DNA of 49,125 bases from Myxococcales bacterium (GTDB lineage: Bacteria; Myxococcota_A; Polyangia; Palsa-1104; SHYY01). A model generated the notes under the pieces. The model had not been told where the DNA came from, did no database searches, and worked only from the letters and a program-made list of their open reading frames with translations. The translations under genes and the position numbers were made by a program. The first letter of the stretch is position 1; each line of letters starts with the position of its first letter. Below, piece by piece: positions 35,201-43,023 of this stretch. The stretch is taken from the NCBI GenBank assembly GCA_023248875.1, contig JAHFDT010000006.1, forward strand, positions 1-49,125, read 5' to 3'.

Positions 35201-35843
35201 AATGCCGGAACAGCGTCGCGTCGTGCTCGAGGCACAGCTTGCTGCTGACGGAAGCGCCGAGGTGACGGTCCACGAAACACTCTCTGGTTGGCCGGCGCTC
35301 GAATGGCGCGAGGGGATCGACCGACTCGATCCGAACCGCCTCAACTCCGAGTTCGAACAGCACACGCTCGGTTTCTATTTCCCCGGCGCGTCCTTGATCG
35401 AGCTGCGCCACGACTCGCCCGCGGATGACGCGCGCCCCGTCGAACTGCGCTACCGTTTTCACGCACCGAATTTTGCGCGGGCGGTCGGCAAGCGCCTGTT
35501 CCTGTCGGTGCCCTATCCCGCGCTGCTCCGGCGCCACTACATCAGTACCGCGGGCCGGAGCATGCCACTCCAGCTGAGCCCTTCGCCGGAGATCACCATG
35601 ATGGCGACCCTGCTTCTTCCGCAGGGAGCCACCGCCGAGCCCACTCCTCCGGTCGAGCTCTCGGATCCCAACTTCGGTCGCTTCGCGCAGCACGTGGACT
35701 ATTCGCCAGGTCGACTCCGTGTGCACAGTACTTTCTTCTTGGCAGCCGAGCGGGTCGCCCCAGAACGCTATGAAGCCTTCGCTAAATACAGTGAAGCCGT
35801 CGATGATGCCGAAGCCCACGCCGCGGAAGTTCAGTTGAAGTGA
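32229..35843 (+). CDS. DUF3857/TPR lipoprotein with degenerate transglutaminase core
   Basis: A 1204-aa paralogue of the preceding gene product. The GTG start overlaps its stop by 8 bases, and the lipobox is LWAAGC (Cys14), so it should be lipid-anchored where the other is free. It has TPR repeats, a PA14-like stretch near 190-300 (RTVWRNEGSAS), DUF3857 (VILLDRTVSRVFPTGAQ) and a transglutaminase-like core. In the core the catalytic block is RGEGNRISLERALLR in place of FGDCKDKA: Cys is Gly at about residue 898, and the His segment is NYEEALLAL. It cannot use the normal mechanism, so it may act as a membrane-bound partner or regulator of the active paralogue. Confidence 0.85.
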   Translation: MNRKLLFVLWAAGCALPPTEIPKVPTRAAGWRDRGWIDYLDGDATRARADFEHSLALHSGDPRVLLGLANLAQVEARPEAARTAWLAILQKADRRDPWTPAIQEIAAGAIEILTGEARDERTLAAQLAALELTQFTPGTVDHLLAARARSARRQGDEVAAQTLDRRRGCPNFWQLAGPYGHLPHLDLDRPLPPEPATPSQGHRVAAPACRLDVNTGQIRPGVAHAQVQLKVERTSDLRVTVESDQPWHLVIDRRTVWRNEGSASYPAREQTVEMRLVPGWHQLLLRVAAPATSLPLSVRIVSQSGGVTFDAAPHPPYGSPPTEARAIDLSPLPRLDGRLALLNDFVVAYRALRSGNSDLGAEAIERLVAGAPRFVPGLLVAAQLASEDPSVPARFGTDRARGLLERVVEIDPHAERARTNLALMELQQDHAKEALARLGEAEGWRAHLARYQAYHALGWLVEAEQALLAAHRANPEACPPVEAALEFALERHATSEGKRLAAELVRCDSRSDRQAALALSNGNARAAIQEYQRLLRLDPEREGWRSGLERALTAIGDAPAARLLLVLLIEDNPRLVTYRIRLADLLARDRRDQARAILAEGIALAPEALELHRALLALDGQSPIDRFRIDGKQVIAEFAQSGRRYPTPAVILLDRTVSRVFPTGAQLTLTHNIIRVQTKEGIDQWGEVTIPEGAEILTLRTLKADGSTREPEPPDSSGDKRSISAPDLEPGDCVEFEYLDPVPAPGAFPDGFLGERFYFQSYDAPLDRTEFVLATPREMGLQIDLRGPAPAAKVESMAGLLVRTWADREKAQLVAEPAQTPFVEKVASVRVGSGVTFKAWRDYLRELQWGTLRSNPELRRLARQLGTPEAIDRWVRAHIQQSGSLEEPATSILTRGEGNRISLERALLRTLGIPSEVWLARTKLGARLEGPLPDLENYEEALLALTPTSVLAPRFRHAPFRYASPLLQGQSALVLDDQPEPRFVTVTPSAPMPEQRRVVLEAQLAADGSAEVTVHETLSGWPALEWREGIDRLDPNRLNSEFEQHTLGFYFPGASLIELRHDSPADDARPVELRYRFHAPNFARAVGKRLFLSVPYPALLRRHYISTAGRSMPLQLSPSPEITMMATLLLPQGATAEPTPPVELSDPNFGRFAQHVDYSPGRLRVHSTFFLAAERVAPERYEAFAKYSEAVDDAEAHAAEVQLK

Positions 35844-35900
35844 CATACGATATTGATCTTCGGCAGCCGGGGTGTTACCCACGACGCGAGGCGAGCCACC

Positions 35901-37985
35901 GTGAAAATTGCGTTTACCCATAATCTACGTTTGACCGACGCGGAAGAGGAGGCGGAGTTCGATACTGTCGAGACGGTGACCGCCATTGCCACTGCACTGG
36001 CCGCGGCGGGTCACGAGGTCGAGAAGATCGAAGTTTCTGGCCCCGCCTCCCATCTTGCAGCGCGGCTTGAGGCCTACGCACCCGACCTCATCTTCAACAC
36101 CGCCGAGGGGCGGCGCGGCCGTGCACGCGAGGCCTTCTACCCCGCGCTCTTCGAAGAGTTGGGGTTTCCCTACACCGGCTCGGACGCCTACGTCCTTACG
36201 GTGACGCTCGACAAGTGGCTCACCAAGCAGTTCCTCGCGGCTCACAACATCGATTCACCGCGCGCTCGCCTGCTGACCCCGCGCGATTTGGCAACGCTCG
36301 CTGAGGCATCGCTCGGTCTCGCTTTTCCGCTGATCGTCAAACCCAACTACGAAGGCTCCTCCAAAGGGATTGGCGACGACGCCGTCGCGCGCGATCCCAA
36401 GGTGCTCAAAACGCTTCTCGCCCGCACCCTCGAACAGTATCCCGCGGGCGTTCTGGTGGAAGAGTTCGTCGCGGGTACTGATATCACGGTGCCCTTCATC
36501 GAGGGCGTGGGCGATGAGGGCGTTCTTGCGCCGGTCGAGTATGTGATCGATCCGGCGGCCCGGTCGAAATACAACATCTACGACTACCGCCTGAAGAACA
36601 CCGAGCCTGGCAAGGTACAGGTCCGCTGCCCGGCGGAGTTACCGCGAGACGTCGCGGCGCGCCTCAAGATCCTTTCGCGCCAGGTGGTGCGCGCGATCGG
36701 CGTCCGTGATGTCGGGCGCCTCGATTTTCGTATGGGCGACGACGGGCGTATCTATTTTCTCGAAGTGAATGCACTGCCGTCGCTGGAGCCGGGCGCCGGG
36801 CTGTTTGCTGCCGCCAAACGCGAGGGTCTCAGCTACGATGGGGCGATCGCGGCTGTGCTGCGCAGTTCGCTCGTGCGCTGGAAGCTGCTCGGCCCGGAGG
36901 ATGCTCTCGAAGCGGCGCCCAAGAGTCGCACCCGCACCGATCCATTACGCGTGGGCTTCACCTTCAATATGAAGCGCGTCGATTCGAAGGGATCCGACGC
37001 TGAGGCGGAATACGATCCTCCCGAAACCATCGAGGCCATCCGCACCGCGCTCGAATCCCTCGGTCACGACGTGGTGCCGCTCGAGGCCAACAGCGAGCTG
37101 CCGAGCCGCCTCATGGAATCCAACGTCGACCTAGTCTTCAACATCGCCGAGGGGCTGGTGGGCAGGAACCGGGAAGCAGCGGTGCCTGCGCTGTGTGAGC
37201 TGTGTGGCATTCCCTACACCGGCAGCGACTCTGCAACGCTGGCCCTGGCCCTCGACAAGGCGCTGACGAAACGCATCCTCAAGCAGCACGGGATTTTGAC
37301 ACCGGAATTCCAGGTGATGATCACGGGGCGAGAAAAACTCTCGCCCACCCTGCGCTATCCGCTGATTGTGAAACCCAATGCCGAAGGCTCTTCGAAAGGC
37401 GTTGCCGCCAAAGGAGTGGTCGACGACGAAACGAGTCTGCGGGCGGCAGTCAAGGAGCTGATCGAGAAGTATCGCCAACCTGCACTGGTGGAAGAGTACG
37501 TTGCGGGTCGCGAGTTCACGGTGGGGCTCCTCGGCGACAAACGCCCGCGCGTGCTACCGCCGATGGAGGTGGTGTTTCACGACGCGACGAACGAGCGCCC
37601 AGTCTACGACTACGCGATTAAGCAGGAATGGGAGAAGCACGTTCACTATGACTGTCCAGCGCGGGTCACGCCGGCCGAGATGAAGATGCTAGAGCGAGCG
37701 GCGCGGGAGACCTTCCTGGCACTCGACTGCCGCGATGTCGCCCGGGTCGATCTGCGCATGAATGCCAAGGGCGAGGTGTACGTTCTCGAAGTGAATCCAC
37801 TGCCGGGCTTGACACCGGGCTACTCCGATCTCGTGCTCATCACTCAGGCCGCGGGGATCGAATACCGCACGTTGGTGGCCGAGATCCTGGCGGGGGGGCT
37901 CAAGCGACTGCGTGAAAAACGGCGTGATGCTGCGCCGCGCGACGAGAAGGCCAAACTAGTACTGGCCGGAGAGGCACAGAGCTGA
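35901..37985 (+). CDS. Fusion of two D-Ala-D-Ala-ligase-like ATP-grasp units
   Basis: A 694-aa soluble protein in which two complete Ddl-type units are fused. Half 1 (about 1-345) has NTAEGRRGRAREAF, PYTGSDAYVLTVTLDKW, VKPNYEGSSKGIG, GRLDFRM and FLEVNALPSLEPG. Half 2 (about 365-690) has FNIAEGLVGRNREA, PYTGSDSATLALALDKA, VKPNAEGSSKGVA, ARVDLRM and VLEVNPLPGLTPG. Both keep the ATP lysine and the Mg-binding Asp-Glu-Asn set, so both may be active. Ddl-type enzymes join two amino acids with ATP. The start is uncertain: GTG 35901 gives MKIAFTHNLRL-like sequence. The aminopeptidase gene follows after 17 bases. Confidence 0.85.
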   Translation: MKIAFTHNLRLTDAEEEAEFDTVETVTAIATALAAAGHEVEKIEVSGPASHLAARLEAYAPDLIFNTAEGRRGRAREAFYPALFEELGFPYTGSDAYVLTVTLDKWLTKQFLAAHNIDSPRARLLTPRDLATLAEASLGLAFPLIVKPNYEGSSKGIGDDAVARDPKVLKTLLARTLEQYPAGVLVEEFVAGTDITVPFIEGVGDEGVLAPVEYVIDPAARSKYNIYDYRLKNTEPGKVQVRCPAELPRDVAARLKILSRQVVRAIGVRDVGRLDFRMGDDGRIYFLEVNALPSLEPGAGLFAAAKREGLSYDGAIAAVLRSSLVRWKLLGPEDALEAAPKSRTRTDPLRVGFTFNMKRVDSKGSDAEAEYDPPETIEAIRTALESLGHDVVPLEANSELPSRLMESNVDLVFNIAEGLVGRNREAAVPALCELCGIPYTGSDSATLALALDKALTKRILKQHGILTPEFQVMITGREKLSPTLRYPLIVKPNAEGSSKGVAAKGVVDDETSLRAAVKELIEKYRQPALVEEYVAGREFTVGLLGDKRPRVLPPMEVVFHDATNERPVYDYAIKQEWEKHVHYDCPARVTPAEMKMLERAARETFLALDCRDVARVDLRMNAKGEVYVLEVNPLPGLTPGYSDLVLITQAAGIEYRTLVAEILAGGLKRLREKRRDAAPRDEKAKLVLAGEAQS

Positions 37986-38002
37986 CTACCCCTCGCAAAC
38001 GG

Positions 38003-39097
38003 TTGCGCGAATTGGGGGTCACTCTCGGTCGCTTTCCGGTCGGCCCGTTCAACGCCATCACCGATGTCGCCGGAGTGCGGGTAGGCCATACCACCTTGAT
38101 TTCGGGGGAGGGCAAGCTCACGGCGGGCAAAGGGCCGGTTCGCACTGGCGTCACCGCGATCGTGCCGTCGGATACCTACTTTCTCGAGCGCACCATCGCG
38201 GGCGCCTTTGTCCTCAATGGCGCTGGCGAGCTGGCCGGGCTCACCCAGGTCCAGGAGTGGGGGCTCCTCGAGACTCCCATCCTTCTCACCAACACCATGA
38301 GCGTGGGAAAGGTCTCCGATGCGGCGGTGAAGTTCATCACCCGCGCTCATCCCGCCATCGGGGCCGACCTGGATGTGATCATTCCCGTGGTCGGCGAGTG
38401 CGACGATAGCTATCTCAACGATTCCGTCGGTCGCCACATTCGCTCGGAGCATGTCTATCGCGCCATCGAAGGAGCGACTTCGGGCCCGGTTGCGGAGGGC
38501 TCGGTCGGCGCGGGGACCGGGATGATCACCTGTGACTTCAAGGCGGGCATTGGGAGCAGCTCACGTCGAGTGCCCGCCGAGCTGGCAGGTGGCGCCTACA
38601 CCATCGGCGTGCTGGTCCAGACCAACTTTGGTGTCATGCCCAACCTGAGGATCGATGGTGTGCCGGTCGGCGAGCTGCTGCTGCCGCGCTTCCGCGATCT
38701 GCTCAAACGCACCTATTCGTACGGATCGATCATCGTTGTGGTCGCGACCGATGCGCCGCTCTTGTCGCAGCAGATCACCCGCCTGTGCAAGCGGGCGGCG
38801 CTCGGCATCGGGCGGGTGGGATCCTACGCGGCCCATGGTTCCGGAGAGCTGGTCATTGGCTTTTCGACGGCCAATCGCGTGCCGCGCATCGCCCAGGGGA
38901 TGACCCACAAGATCGATGTCCTGCTGGACCGCGCCACCGGTCCACTCTACGAGGCCGTCATCGAAGCCACCGAGGAGGCGATCGTCAACGCGCTGTGCGC
39001 GGCCGATGACATGCACGGTCGCGACGAGCACTTTGCGCCGGGGCTGCCACTTGCCGATGTCGCCGAGCTGATGAAGCGCTACCGTCCTACGCCGTAG
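38003..39097 (+). CDS. P1 family peptidase (DmpA/BapA-type, self-cleaving)
   Basis: N-terminal-nucleophile peptidase of 364 aa, in the S58 family with DmpA (L-aminopeptidase/D-esterase) and the beta-aminopeptidases. The conserved oxyanion block is EGSVGAGTGMITCDFKAGIG. The autocleavage site is G-S in TYSYGSIIVVVATDAPL, freeing Ser242 as the new N-terminal nucleophile. Family activity includes cleavage of D-Ala amides or beta-peptides. The start is uncertain: TTG 38003 is used, and an in-frame CTG at 37982 would overlap the previous stop. Coupling to a fused dipeptide-type ligase suggests make-and-break metabolism of an unusual dipeptide. Confidence 0.9.
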   Translation: MRELGVTLGRFPVGPFNAITDVAGVRVGHTTLISGEGKLTAGKGPVRTGVTAIVPSDTYFLERTIAGAFVLNGAGELAGLTQVQEWGLLETPILLTNTMSVGKVSDAAVKFITRAHPAIGADLDVIIPVVGECDDSYLNDSVGRHIRSEHVYRAIEGATSGPVAEGSVGAGTGMITCDFKAGIGSSSRRVPAELAGGAYTIGVLVQTNFGVMPNLRIDGVPVGELLLPRFRDLLKRTYSYGSIIVVVATDAPLLSQQITRLCKRAALGIGRVGSYAAHGSGELVIGFSTANRVPRIAQGMTHKIDVLLDRATGPLYEAVIEATEEAIVNALCAADDMHGRDEHFAPGLPLADVAELMKRYRPTP

Positions 39098-39099
39098 AA

Positions 39100-40653
39100 A
39101 TGAAGCTTGGTACTCGTATTGGTTCTACCACCGCGTCCCTTTTTGCTATGGCGCTCGCACTCTACGGCGGTGTCTCCCTACGATTCCGACGCAATCAGCT
39201 GCTCGCAGAGCTGGAGCGTGAAACCCAGTCACTTGGCCATACACTTCGTCTCTCGATCGAATCCTGCCTGAGCGCCAGCCGGCATTTGCGATCGGCGATC
39301 GAACTCGAGCGCCAAGACCAGACGGTGGGAAGTGCACTCGGCAGGCTGCTCGAGGAGGCCCTGGCTGCGCAAGACCCTATACCTCTCCTCAAGAAGGTCG
39401 GCGCCGGGGATGCGACGCTCCGCATTGTCTGGCTGGACGAGAATTCGAAGCTCTCGTCAGTTCAGGAGACCCGGCTGCGCCACGTCCAGATTACGGGCGA
39501 TCCTTGGGGCGAGCACATCACTGCTCAAGGTCGTCCCCTCTATGCCTATACGGTGCCGATTCGCGATGGCAATCGCACCCTGATCGGCGCCCTGGATCTG
39601 CAGCGCGACGAGAGCGGCCTCGAGCAGTCGCTGAGCACCAGCGAGCGCAATTTGATACTCACTGCCCTTCTGGTCGGCTTGGCCTTTGCTAGCCTCATCT
39701 GGTGGACCACGCGACGCACCATCGCCACACCGCTCAACCGACTGCTGCTGGGCATCGACGAGGTGGCCCATGGCGATCTCACGCGCGCGCTCTTGCGCGG
39801 CCGCCCCGACGAGATCGGTGATCTGGCCGAGCGGTTCAATCAGATGACTGCGAGTTTGCGCGAGGCGCGGGCCGAGGCAAGACGCGGCGTCGAAACCAAG
39901 CTCGCCCTCGAAGCGCGGTTGCGCCAGTCGGAAAAGTTGGCGACCATCGGTCAGCTCGCAGCCACGATTGCTCATGAAGCGGGTACACCGCTCAACGTGA
40001 TCGGGGGGCGTGCCCGTGCGATGGAGAAGCGTGCTACGGACGGTGCCGAAGTCGCCAAAAATGCGGCCATCATCGCCGCGCAGGCGAGTCGAATCACCAA
40101 GATCATCCAGCGCCTCCTCGATTTCTCGCGGCAGAAGAACAGCGATCGGCAGCCGGTCGACCTTTCGCGAGTGCTGCTCGATTCCCTGGAGTTCCTCGAT
40201 CACCAGCTCTCCTCCGCCGGGATCCAGGTGAAGCTCGAACCCTTTTCGCCGGAGTCCTCGGAGGCACCCACCGTGGCGACTGTGCTCGCGGACGCGGATC
40301 AGTTGCAGCAGGTGTGCCTCAATCTCTGTCTCAATGCCATCCAGGCCATGGAGTCGGGCGGTCAACTCGACCTCGGTCTGCGTGGCGTGTGCCGACGAAA
40401 GCCTGGTTTGGAGACCGCACTGCCCGGGCGCTATGTCCTGCTCACCGTCGACGATACGGGGATCGGCATTCCGGCGGAAGAGCGGGAAAAAATCTTCGAG
40501 CCCTTCTACACGACCAAATTCGATCGAGGAGGGACCGGCCTCGGGCTGGCGGTAGCGCATGGCATCGTCAAAGACCATGATGGCTGGATCGAGATCGAGG
40601 ATCGCCCCACTGGAGGAACGCGCTTCCGTGTCTTCCTCCCGGCGACCAGTTAG
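39100..40653 (+). CDS. Membrane sensor histidine kinase
   Basis: A 517-aa sensor kinase. Helix 1 (about 10-28), a periplasmic sensor (about 30-185) of dCache/4HB-like length, helix 2 (186-203), HAMP (204-257), HisKA with phospho-acceptor His292 (ATIAHEAGTPLNVI) and a full HATPase (CLNLCLNAIQAME, VDDTGIGIP, FEPFYTTK, GTGLGLAV). The H-box and C-terminal form are those of NtrB-like kinases that partner sigma-54 regulators. No receiver gene is adjacent; the NtrC-type regulator at 23795 is a possible partner but 13 kb away. It starts 2 bases after the peptidase stop, so the signal may relate to that pair. Confidence 0.92.
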   Translation: MKLGTRIGSTTASLFAMALALYGGVSLRFRRNQLLAELERETQSLGHTLRLSIESCLSASRHLRSAIELERQDQTVGSALGRLLEEALAAQDPIPLLKKVGAGDATLRIVWLDENSKLSSVQETRLRHVQITGDPWGEHITAQGRPLYAYTVPIRDGNRTLIGALDLQRDESGLEQSLSTSERNLILTALLVGLAFASLIWWTTRRTIATPLNRLLLGIDEVAHGDLTRALLRGRPDEIGDLAERFNQMTASLREARAEARRGVETKLALEARLRQSEKLATIGQLAATIAHEAGTPLNVIGGRARAMEKRATDGAEVAKNAAIIAAQASRITKIIQRLLDFSRQKNSDRQPVDLSRVLLDSLEFLDHQLSSAGIQVKLEPFSPESSEAPTVATVLADADQLQQVCLNLCLNAIQAMESGGQLDLGLRGVCRRKPGLETALPGRYVLLTVDDTGIGIPAEEREKIFEPFYTTKFDRGGTGLGLAVAHGIVKDHDGWIEIEDRPTGGTRFRVFLPATS

Positions 40654-40655
40654 TC

Positions 40656-40661
40656 TATCAT
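40656..40661 (+). promoter_or_regulatory. Candidate -10 element, leaderless start of glycan operon
   Basis: TATCAT, 7 bases before the GTG at 40669, in the 15-base gap after the kinase stop. No good -35 match. It could give the glycan genes their own transcript. Confidence 0.3.
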
Positions 40662-40668
40662 TCAGACG

Positions 40669-41331
40669 GTGAAGACTTCGCTCATCATACCGACCCTCAA
40701 CGAGATCGACGGGGTGCAGCATGTCATGCCTCAGATCGATCGATCCTGGTGTGATGAGATTCTGGTGGTCGATGGGGGATCCACCGATGGAACGGTCGAA
40801 TGGCTGCGCGAACAGGGATGGGCGGTCACTCTCCAAAGCCAACCGGGTCTCGGAGCCGCCTATCGGCAGGCGCAGGCCCAGACCACCGGCGACGTCATCG
40901 TCACCTTTAGCCCCGACGGGAACTCGCTCCCTGGCCGGATCCCGGTGCTGATCGACAAGATGCGCGAAGGCTACGACATGGTGATCGTATCGCGCTATCT
41001 CGATGGAGCGAAGAGCCAGGACGACGATTTTCTCACCTCACTCGGCAACCCGCTGTTCACCTTCTTGATCAATCGCTGCTTCGGTGGCCACTATACCGAT
41101 GCCCTGGTGATCTTTCGGGCCTATAAACGAGAGCTCTTGGCACGCCTCGACATCGACGCCGCCCACCTCACCTACGAAGCCCAGCTCAGCATCCGCGCTG
41201 CCAAGCAGCGGCTCAAGGTGGCCGAAGTGCCGGGCGACGAGCCCAAACGGATCGGCGGTGTGCGCAAGATGAGCCCCTTTGCTACGGGGTGGGACATTCT
41301 CAAAGAGGTGGGGCGCAACCTCCATGGATGA
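40669..41331 (+). CDS. Glycosyltransferase family 2 (polyprenyl-phosphate sugar synthase-like)
   Basis: A 220-aa soluble GT-A enzyme. The start of the fold is SLIIPTLNE, the UDP/GDP-binding motif is ILVVDGGSTDGT, and the metal site lies in VTFSPDGNS. The short length without membrane helices and the VIVSRYLDGAKS / NRCFGGHYTD segments resemble dolichyl/polyprenyl-phosphate mannose synthases. In this setting it may load a lipid carrier for the GT-C-like membrane protein at 44060, which would use such a donor. The GTG start at 40669 is set by length and the fold. Its stop overlaps the next start by 8 bases. Confidence 0.88.
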   Translation: MKTSLIIPTLNEIDGVQHVMPQIDRSWCDEILVVDGGSTDGTVEWLREQGWAVTLQSQPGLGAAYRQAQAQTTGDVIVTFSPDGNSLPGRIPVLIDKMREGYDMVIVSRYLDGAKSQDDDFLTSLGNPLFTFLINRCFGGHYTDALVIFRAYKRELLARLDIDAAHLTYEAQLSIRAAKQRLKVAEVPGDEPKRIGGVRKMSPFATGWDILKEVGRNLHG

Positions 41332-42109
41332 AGCAGAAGTGGTCAAGCAGATGCGGCGCACAGTGCTCCAGATGGTCTACACCGCTCGGGAGGGCCATCT
41401 CCCCAGCAGCTTCTCCATCATGGATCTCTTGTACGTGCTCTACCGCGACTGCCTCCATATTGACCCGCACCATCCCAAGGCTCCCGACCGCGACCGTTTC
41501 ATTTTGAGCAAGGGCCACGCCAGTGCCGCTCTGTATGCCGTGCTCTCTCACTTCGGCTTTTTCGACGCGACCCACCTTTCCACCTACTGCCAGCCGGGTT
41601 CGCTCCTCGGCGGCCACCCGGATTGCCAAAAGGTGCCGGGCGTCGAAGCCTCGACGGGGTCCCTGGGCCATGGCATCGCGATCGGCTGCGGTCTGGCCAT
41701 CGGCCTTCGGCAGCAGGGCAGCCCACGGCAAGTCGTCGTGCTGGTCGGCGATGGAGAGATGGACGAGGGGAGCTTCTGGGAGAGCGTCATGATGGCGAAG
41801 AATCTTGCGCTCTCCAATTTGGTGGTGATCGCCGACTGCAACGGATCGCAGCACTACTCCCATTCGTTCGACTACGAGGGGATCTTGCGCTCGATGGGAT
41901 GGCAGGCGCATACGGTGGACGGCCACCACCTCAGCGAGCTCCGCCGAGATCTTGTGCCCCGTGTGCGCGCCTCCCGCACCGCGCCGCTCTTCGTTCGTGC
42001 CAACACCCAAAAGGGCTATCCCATTCGCCGTTTCACTGGCGATCACGGCTGGCATCGCCGCACGCCCACCGAGGAGGAGATGGCGGACCTGATGGCGGAG
42101 CTGTCGTGA
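41324..42109 (+). CDS. Transketolase N-terminal subunit
   Basis: A 261-aa TPP-binding half of a split transketolase. It shows RFILSKGHASAALYAVLS, STGSLGHGIAIGCGLAIG and the TPP motif VGDGEMDEGSFWES...ADCNGSQ (GDG to N). With the next gene it should transfer two-carbon ketol units. In glycan clusters such split enzymes can make the precursors of branched or heptose-like sugars rather than serve central metabolism. The start at 41324 overlaps the glycosyltransferase stop, and the stop overlaps the C-terminal subunit start (GTGA). Confidence 0.93.
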   Translation: MDEAEVVKQMRRTVLQMVYTAREGHLPSSFSIMDLLYVLYRDCLHIDPHHPKAPDRDRFILSKGHASAALYAVLSHFGFFDATHLSTYCQPGSLLGGHPDCQKVPGVEASTGSLGHGIAIGCGLAIGLRQQGSPRQVVVLVGDGEMDEGSFWESVMMAKNLALSNLVVIADCNGSQHYSHSFDYEGILRSMGWQAHTVDGHHLSELRRDLVPRVRASRTAPLFVRANTQKGYPIRRFTGDHGWHRRTPTEEEMADLMAELS

Positions 42110-43023
42110 GGGCACAGTTTGCCGCCACCATGACCAGCCTGGGGAGCGAAGACCCATCGCTGTTCGTGCTGGTAGGAGATATCGGCGCCTTCGGGCTGCG
42201 CCACTTCGCAGCCGCCTACCCGGGCCGATTTCTCAACGTGGGTATCCGCGAGCAGGCGATGGCCAGCGCGGCGGCGGGCCTGGCTGCAACCGGTTTCTTT
42301 CCCGTCATTCACAGCATCACCGGCTTTGTGGTCGAGCGCTGCTTCGAACAGATCAAGAACGATTTTTGCTACTCGGGCCTACCGGGTAATATCGTCAGCG
42401 TCGGTGGGGGCATCGACTACGCCGCGATGGGCTGCACCCACCACTCCTACTCCGACCTCGCCCTGCTCAAGAGTCTGCCGGGCACTCAAGTTTTTTGTAT
42501 CGGTAGTCCCCATGAGTTCGACCGCCTGTTTCGCGCGTCCTATCGCAGCGGCAGCATGAACTACTTCCGGCTCGCCGATCGGGCGCACGGAATCGCTTTT
42601 CGCGACGAAGAGCTGGCCGTCGGGCGATCGATCTCAGTCCGAACGGGACACGAATTGACCCTCTTGACTGCCGGCGAGCTCCTCACGAGCTGCCTCGAGG
42701 TAGCCAGTGAGATCGGCGGCGATCGCTGCGAGGTGATCTACTCGCCTTCGATCAAGCCGTTCGATGCCGCTCGGGTGCGTGCCAGTGTAACGAAGACGCG
42801 CCGTCTGTTGGTCGCCGAAGAGCATAGCGTACTGGGCGGTCTTGGCGATGAAGCGCGGCGCGCGCTCGATAACAGCGGATTTGCCTATGCACTGACCTCG
42901 CTCGGCATCCAGGATCAGTTCTTGCGTGATTACGGTCCGCGGAAACATCTCCTGGAGGTCGCAGGGATCGGTCCCGCGCGGCTTCTCCAGGAGGCGCGGA
43001 CCCTGCTGGAGAGGTCCCCGTGA
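42106..43023 (+). CDS. Transketolase C-terminal subunit
   Basis: A 305-aa partner with the pyrimidine-binding and C-terminal domains. The catalytic Glu is in VGIREQAMASAAAGLAATG. The conserved block GGGIDYAAMGCTHHSYSDLA, unlike the GVGEDGPTHQ of housekeeping transketolase, resembles the split enzymes found in sugar biosynthesis clusters. The C-terminal domain ends KTRRLLVAEEHSVLGGLGD. The GTG start at 42106 overlaps the N-subunit stop, and its stop overlaps the epimerase start in the same way, which keeps the three products in step. Confidence 0.92.
   Translation: MRAQFAATMTSLGSEDPSLFVLVGDIGAFGLRHFAAAYPGRFLNVGIREQAMASAAAGLAATGFFPVIHSITGFVVERCFEQIKNDFCYSGLPGNIVSVGGGIDYAAMGCTHHSYSDLALLKSLPGTQVFCIGSPHEFDRLFRASYRSGSMNYFRLADRAHGIAFRDEELAVGRSISVRTGHELTLLTAGELLTSCLEVASEIGGDRCEVIYSPSIKPFDAARVRASVTKTRRLLVAEEHSVLGGLGDEARRALDNSGFAYALTSLGIQDQFLRDYGPRKHLLEVAGIGPARLLQEARTLLERSP

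Noticed and set aside
17062-39097. A single beta-lysine pathway linking KamA, the ATP-grasp fusion and the P1 peptidase
   Set aside because: The genes are in separate units almost 20 kb apart with unrelated genes between; kept only as a side note.
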